DNA of 64,000 nucleotides from Tachypleus tridentatus (Eukaryota; Arthropoda; Merostomata; Xiphosura; Limulidae), in NCBI RefSeq assembly GCF_004210375.1, contig NC_134830.1:47869094-47933093 (forward strand), written 5' to 3'. Within the stretch, counting starts at the first letter, position 1, and every line of letters begins with the position of its first letter. A model generated the notes under the pieces. The model ran no database searches. It was not told where the DNA came from and was given only the letters and a program-made list of their open reading frames with translations. The translations under genes were made by a program, and so were the position numbers. Shown here piece by piece: positions 59,225-64,000 of the stretch.

Positions 59225-59400
59225 CATTAAGCCCCGCCTTCTAGAGCGATCACCCTGTATCTATACTGACGTACATCTCGGGGGCAATCTAAGCCTTCTT
59301 CGATTGGTTGTTAGCATAAGAAAACAAAGAGACAACCCTATTAAGCGCTTCTTCGATTGGTTGTTAGCATAAGAAAACAAAGAGACAACCCTATTAAGCG
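59225..59400 (-). promoter_or_regulatory. Candidate promoter-like block with duplicated CCAAT
   Basis: Holds CCCCGCC (GC-box-like, about 59233) and a perfect 53-bp tandem duplication (59295-59347, 59348-59400), each unit containing ATTGG, a CCAAT box on the minus strand, the strand of the CXXC exon 1.5 kb away. Regulatory role is inference only. Confidence 0.3.
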
Positions 59401-59890
59401 CATGAGGTTAAGATAACCGTGTCATAAGGCTTTGGAGTTTGGGTTGAAAACATGAACACAGTAATGTAAGCCCTTAGATAATGAAATCGATTTTCTTTTC
59501 ATTTCTTTATAATTTTACACAAATTTTATTAACAACACGATTTTCTTTAAGGTATTAAAGTAAACATAATAATTACCGAAACTTTTATCCATATATTGCC
59601 TATTTTTACACAGCACTCATCTGTTCCGCTTTCCTTTGTCCCGAATACGTTCGCTACCAACTTTGTAGGAGTGACGTATGTGAATTTGTCCACACTCGTA
59701 CCCACGTGACTTAACAATGCAGTTTTGCTTCATCCATTCGACATGTGTGGTTGACACTGATTGTATCATGATAGTAAGAAAACCTCGCGACAGGGGCCTA
59801 GTGCTTTCTGATCTTCATCGAGTTTACTGTTTGTTTATGTCATCGGGATGTTGACGACAAACTCTTCATGAACTGCCTATTACAAATTTA
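59401..59890. other. Non-coding, nothing recognised
   Basis: Somewhat less AT-rich than average; no gene recognised. Confidence 0.4.
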
Positions 59891-59904
59891 TCCCGAAAGA
59901 GAAA

Positions 59905-60182
59905 GTTTGAATTGGTTTGTTTTGAATTTCGTGCAAACCTACACGAGGGTTATCTGCGCTAGCCGTCCCGAATTTAGCAGTGTGAGATTAGAGGGAAGGC
60001 AGCTAGCTATCACCACCCACCGCCAACTCTTGGGCTACTCTTTTACCAACGAATAGTGGGATTGACCTTCACATTATAACGCCCCACGGCTGAAAGGGTG
60101 AGCATGTTTGGTGTAACGGGTATTCGAACCCGTGACCCTCGGATAACGAGTCGAGTGCCTTAACCACCTGGCCATGCCGGGC
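59905..60182 (-). repeat. SINE1
   Basis: Full-length, near-consensus, with 14-bp target duplication CCCGAAAGAGAAAG (59891-59904, 60183-60196). Confidence 0.97.
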
Positions 60183-60199
60183 CCCGAAAGAGAAAGAGT

Positions 60200-60790
60200 C
60201 ATCAGATTCTAAACACGTGTCTTCAGTTCAGCACGTGCAACGTACATGACAAATTCGATATTCAAACTTAATTAATTATTGTTGACCTACCTACTCTTAC
60301 TGTTTCTGTTTCATTGGCAGCGCCTCTACACTATCAACATGTCTGTAAATGCTAAAAATTGAGTTTTGACACTCGTGGTGGACACAGCACGAATAGCCCA
60401 CGGTGTAGCTAGGTGCTTAACAATAAAAATAAAGTTACTGACAAGGTAGATTATTCTCAGAAGTCTGCAGATATTGAAATTTTATCAATATAAGTAAGGT
60501 GTATTATGTCATTCAGACATCAACCAATGTGCTTCTATTTTCATTAAATAATGATTATTTTAGCAGAAAAAATTAATTAATTATTGCATTAAACGCACCA
60601 TTGGTGCGTTTGCGTTGTAGTCACTATGAGAAAAGACTTACAGTGGATAGGTGAAGAAAAATGCCTTTCGTCACTATTCAGTTCTTTTATCATATAGCCA
60701 TACGGTGGCAATTATAAAACATTGTCTAATCTCGAAGTAAAAGTTCAAGAGAAGTCCAGTTCAATCTAAATAAGAGAGGGAGAAATAAAT
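60200..60790. other. Non-coding, nothing recognised
   Basis: No gene or repeat identified. Confidence 0.5.
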
Positions 60791-60794
60791 AAGA

Positions 60795-60990
60795 TAACAA
60801 TGTTAAGAATGTAAAAAAAGTGATGAAGAAATGAAATAAAGAACATAAAGATGTTTAGAAGTTAAAAAAGTGTTGAAGAAATGAAATAAAGAACATCATG
60901 ATGTTTAGAAGGTGAAAAAATGTTGAAGAAATGAAATAAAGAACGTAAAAATGTTTAGAAGGTCAAAAAAAGTGTTGAAAAATGAAATCA
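60795..60990 (+). repeat. ~55-bp minisatellite, array 1 (~4 units)
   Basis: Units GATGTTTAGAAGGTCAAAAA + AGTGTTGAAGAAATGAAATA + AAGAACATCA. The same unit forms array 2 at 63225-63520. Confidence 0.95.
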
Positions 60991-61012
60991 TAGAATTATG
61001 ATTAGAGAAAGA

Positions 61013-61293
61013 TTTGTTTTTGTTTGTTTTTTAATTTTGCACAAAGCTACTGGAGGGCTATCTGTGCTAGCCGTCCCTAATTTAGCAGTGTAAGAGTAGA
61101 GGAAAGGCAGCTAGTCATCACCACCCACCGCCAACTTTTGGGCTACTCTTTTATCAACGAATAGTGGGATTGACCATAACTTTATAGTGCCCCCACGGCT
61201 GAAAGAGCGAGCATGTTTTGTGCGACCGGGATTCGAACCTGCGATCCTCAGATTTCAAGTCGAACGCCTTAGCCCACCAGGCCATGCTGGGCC
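61013..61293 (-). repeat. SINE1
   Basis: Full-length; 12-bp target duplication ATTAGAGAAAGA (61001-61012, 61294-61305). Confidence 0.97.
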
Positions 61294-61585
61294 ATTAGAG
61301 AAAGAGCATTATTTTACATTGCCCAATCACAGATTGTGTCATAATGAAAATTTCAAAATGGCCGTAAAAATGGAAACAGTGTCAACAACACAAAACCATC
61401 ACACAAGCACGTGTGAATTTCGAAGTGGGTGAGAGTTTCCTGAGAACACTATATAACTAACTAAACATGCTTGCGATTATAGCAAATTGCGTGCTTGAAG
61501 TAAATGTGCGCAGGTAATTGCCGGCCTTATTGTCGTATAACGCCTGGTGGGCATCATAACGTACCTGATTCAGTATAAATTTAGT

Positions 61586-62273
61586 CTATATTAACGTATG
61601 AGTACGAGCCATTCCCTTGGGATCAGTCTCACATTCCTTCAGTTCATTCAGAAGAAGATCCAGAGTTTTATCACTGAAGTTTAGTGACATCAAATCAACT
61701 TGCGCTTTGGTGAGAAGATTCTTTTGTTTTAGGATTTGTAACAGTTTTGCGGTAGAATCAGTTTTCCTTTTCATTTATTGTTCAGCAGACAGCTCACTGT
61801 GGCTTTGCTATATGAAAACACACACACACTAGTTTATTGCTTGCGTACTCTCAAATCGATTTGTATTTTTTTAGCTTGTTCTTAGTTGCTTTAAGCTGAT
61901 CTCCCACTGAGACAGTTAAACAGCATGAATGCTCGACACCCGATGTCTTTTTCTTCTTTTTGACAGGTTCTGGGCATGTTTCCTTGATTTCAGGAGCTCG
62001 TTTCCTTGGAGGTGATCTGCTTTGTGATTGTACAAGTTGTTTATGTCGAGAATGACCTGAAAAGATGATAGGCACTGCCAAAGGTTTCAGTTCATACTTC
62101 AAGATATCTTCTTCTAAGTTTTCTTATAAGAGATATTAATATTGACAGTGTTGTTCAAGTGGTTTTATACCCCTCATAATAATCTTTCGCAAGAAAGTGT
62201 TCACTGCTCACTCTGTGATGCTTCGATGGCTGAAATCCCTCATTTTTGACGAACTATTTCATCAGAAGGGAAC
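61586..62273 (-). pseudogene. P-element/THAP9-like transposase fragment
   Basis: An exon starts at a good acceptor (TTTTTAG|G at 62274) with FPSDEIVRQK, the middle of a THAP zinc finger. A frameshift follows, then FQPSKHHRVSSEHFLAKDYY (about 62220-62165) and, after another, the THAP-closing AVP box in LKPLAVPIIFS (about 62080). A basic linker (RSPPRKRAPE, KKKKK) and coiled coil (LKATKNKLKKYK, to 61851) come next. After a SINE2 scrap (61781-61832) comes LLQILKQKNLLTKAQVDLMS and LNELKECETDPKG (61770-61610). THAP9-type proteins are P-element transposases; the catalytic part is not in the window. The first THAP exon with the leading cysteines was not found. Confidence 0.65.
61781..61832 (+). repeat. 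Minimal SINE2: hairpin and CA tail only
   Basis: Only CAGCAGACAGCTCACTGTGG, CTTTGCTATATGAAAACACA and further CA remain: outer stem AGCA (61784-61787) with TGCT (61806-61809). Flanked by TTTATTG at 61774-61780 and 61833-61839. Confidence 0.85.
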
Positions 62274-62289
62274 CTAAAAATGAAATTTT

Positions 62290-62900
62290 ACTGTAACTGA
62301 TTTTGAGGTTAAACTTTCCGACGTCTCTCCGCTACATCAAAAATATTTTTCTTTTTTTTTTCAAATTTTAAAGCTGGATAAAAAAGAAAACAGTATTGGA
62401 GTCATAAACGTGTTTAATCTACTCCTAATTTTTACCAGTGGCCATTGCTATTCATGATTTGGCTGCTTGAGCACTTATTCATATCTAAATACTGGTATAT
62501 TCAATACCTCAATTAAAGCATTAAAATATCAAACTCAAATCTGACGTCTAATATCTTTATTAGGCTTAAGGTATATAGCCTAGTAGATCTAGTAGAAATT
62601 AATACATTACAATACAGTTTGGCCCTTTGTGCTTTGACAGACACAAAGCAGACGAAAGTATGTAATTGCGCGAGCTTCGAAGCCTTCATTTTGAATGAAA
62701 AGTTCGTAAATGTGAATATTTACATATGGAAGGAGATTCCTGAGGCCTTTTTTCGCATATTTGTGCAATTAAAACACGCACAGCTCTAAAGCATTGTTTA
62801 AGAAGTTGGCAGTTATCCGTCAGTGATATTCAGATGTCTATTCCCGTTTTGACAATGGCTGCAAGTTCCCCATGTCGTCACACAGTCACGAGATCAGAGC
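62290..62900. other. Non-coding, nothing recognised
   Basis: Would hold the upstream intron of the THAP fragment; no exon recognised. Confidence 0.4.
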
Positions 62901-62919
62901 TGTCTCTCTCTTTATAACT

Positions 62920-63191
62920 GGCCCGGCATGGCCAAGTGTGTTAAGGCGTGCGACTCGTAATCTGAGAGTCGCGTGTTCGCATCCCCGTCGCGCCAAACAT
63001 GCTCGCCCTTTCAGCCGTGGGGGGTGTTATAATGTTACGGTCAATCCCACTATTCGTTGGTAAAAGAGTAGCCCAAGAGTTGGCGGTGGGTGGTGATGAC
63101 TAGCTGCCTTTCCTCTAGTCTTACACTGCTAAATTAGGGACGGCTGACACAGATAGCCCTCGAGTAGCTTTGTGCGAAATTCCAAAACAAA
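62920..63191 (+). repeat. SINE1
   Basis: Full-length; 12-bp target duplication CTCTTTATAACT (62908-62919, 63192-63203). Confidence 0.97.
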
Positions 63192-63224
63192 CTCTTTATA
63201 ACTCTTTGAATGAAGTAAAGAATA

Positions 63225-63520
63225 TTACGATGTTAAAAAGGTAAAAAGGTTGAATAAATGAAACAAAATACATCTTGATGTTTAGAAGGTCAACAAAAGT
63301 GCTGACGAAATGACATAAATAACATCACGATGTTTAGAAGGTCAAAAAAGTGTTGAAAAATGAAACTAAGAACATCATGATGTTTAGAAGGTGAAAAAGT
63401 GTTGAATAAACGAAATAAAAAGCATCACGATGTTTAGAAGGTAAAAAAAATGTTGAAAAAATGAAACACAGAACATTAAGATGTTCAGAAGGTCAAAATA
63501 AAATGTTGAAGAAATGAAAA
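63225..63520 (+). repeat. ~53-bp minisatellite, array 2 (~5.5 units)
   Basis: Same unit as array 1 at 60.8 kb: GATGTTTAGAAGGTCAAAAA, GTGTTGAAAAATGAAA, AACATCACGATG. Orientation is the same. Confidence 0.95.
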
Positions 63521-63524
63521 GCAG

Positions 63525-64000
63525 TAGGTACAGAGTCTTTTCTAAACTTACTCAAAGAACGAAATTTCAACATATATTTATTTACCATTTTGATTGATAT
63601 ATCAAGTGTATAATGAAATATATTTTGAAATTTCGACACAGAAACGGTAGGTCTTGAAATCGAATTTTCTAACTTAGAGTACTGAGGAAAATTATGAATC
63701 AAAATGCTTCGTTTTATTTACCATTATTGCATTGTTCTGCAGTAGATCATTGAACGTTTATGTACTTAACAACTCTAAAATCCATGGTTTAATTCCTTGG
63801 TAGCACAGATAAACTCTTCTGTATTATTGCTGTTCGTCGAATTGTTGTTAAGAGCGTAGTTTACCACAGTACTGTCTGGGTTGTGCTCACTGCAGGTATT
63901 GTATTCAGAATTTTAAGAGCTAGAAGCCATCAGATTTACCTTTAAGTCGTCAGGGATCGTGTAGCTTTGCATTGAAAGAAACAAACAATTGTAACATAAT
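63525..64000. other. Non-coding, possible SINE2 relic
   Basis: At 63766-63812, TTAACAACTCTAAAATCCATGG with TTTAATTCC and GCACAGATAAAC resembles a decayed SINE2 T-arm and tail. Otherwise nothing recognised. Confidence 0.4.

Overview
This window is a stretch of metazoan nuclear DNA with almost no conventional genes: AT-rich, intron-like or intergenic, and filled with transposable elements, tRNA-derived SINEs and minisatellites. Two repeat families recur in a form I associate with horseshoe-crab (xiphosuran chelicerate) genomes: a ~280-bp SINE with a Thr(CGT)-like tRNA head and a (CAAA)n tail, and a ~115-bp SINE with a Val(TAC)-like head and a (CA)n tail. The taxon is an inference from memory of those families; 'arthropod-like metazoan' is the safer statement. 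One 500-N assembly gap lies at 27046-27545.

Layout. 1-0.8 kb: 3' half of a decayed element whose better copy is at 54.0-55.3 kb. 3.0-7.3 kb: relic of an env-carrying LTR retroelement, cut by a SINE2 that itself carries a Tc1-like element, by a SINE1, and followed by a candidate LTR. 8.4-12 kb: SINEs and tandem repeats. 12.2-16.9 kb: a minus-strand L1/Tx1-type LINE with a SINE inside its zinc-knuckle codons. 17.1-19.7 kb: a large inverted duplication ending at an intact-looking tRNA-Ala(AGC) gene. 21.3-22.7 kb: hAT copy A. 23.4-24.9 kb: Tc1-like element with ~200-bp inverted repeats. 27.6-33.5 kb: two head-to-tail copies of an RNase-H-bearing LINE, the first with a 284-bp insertion and the second with a 500-bp foldback element. 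34.0-36.8 kb: successive minisatellites. 36.8-41.9 kb: hAT copy B, itself containing a second hAT with perfect 8-bp target duplications, and a SINE1. 42.4-44.9 kb: SINE joined to a third LINE copy. 45.0-45.9 kb: RTE-like LINE relic. 46.2-47.4 kb: SINEs and minisatellites. 48.86-52.78 kb: a complete ZMYM-type hAT with a perfect target duplication. 54.0-55.3 kb: second copy of the CYxCG element. 56.6-57.7 kb: an exon-like region coding a TET/CXXC4-type CXXC zinc finger, the only plausibly host-derived protein-coding sequence. 61.6-62.3 kb: P-element/THAP9-like fragment. 60.8-63.5 kb: one minisatellite family at two sites.

The most interesting signal is a small two-helix hairpin at the 3' end of the LINE and of the SINE families. 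Its outer stem changes sequence but keeps pairing between families. This suggests that the SINEs parasitise the LINE's retrotransposition machinery through a shared RNA tail. Because many insertions have target duplications and several have paralogous empty sites in the same window, the order of many insertions can be read directly.
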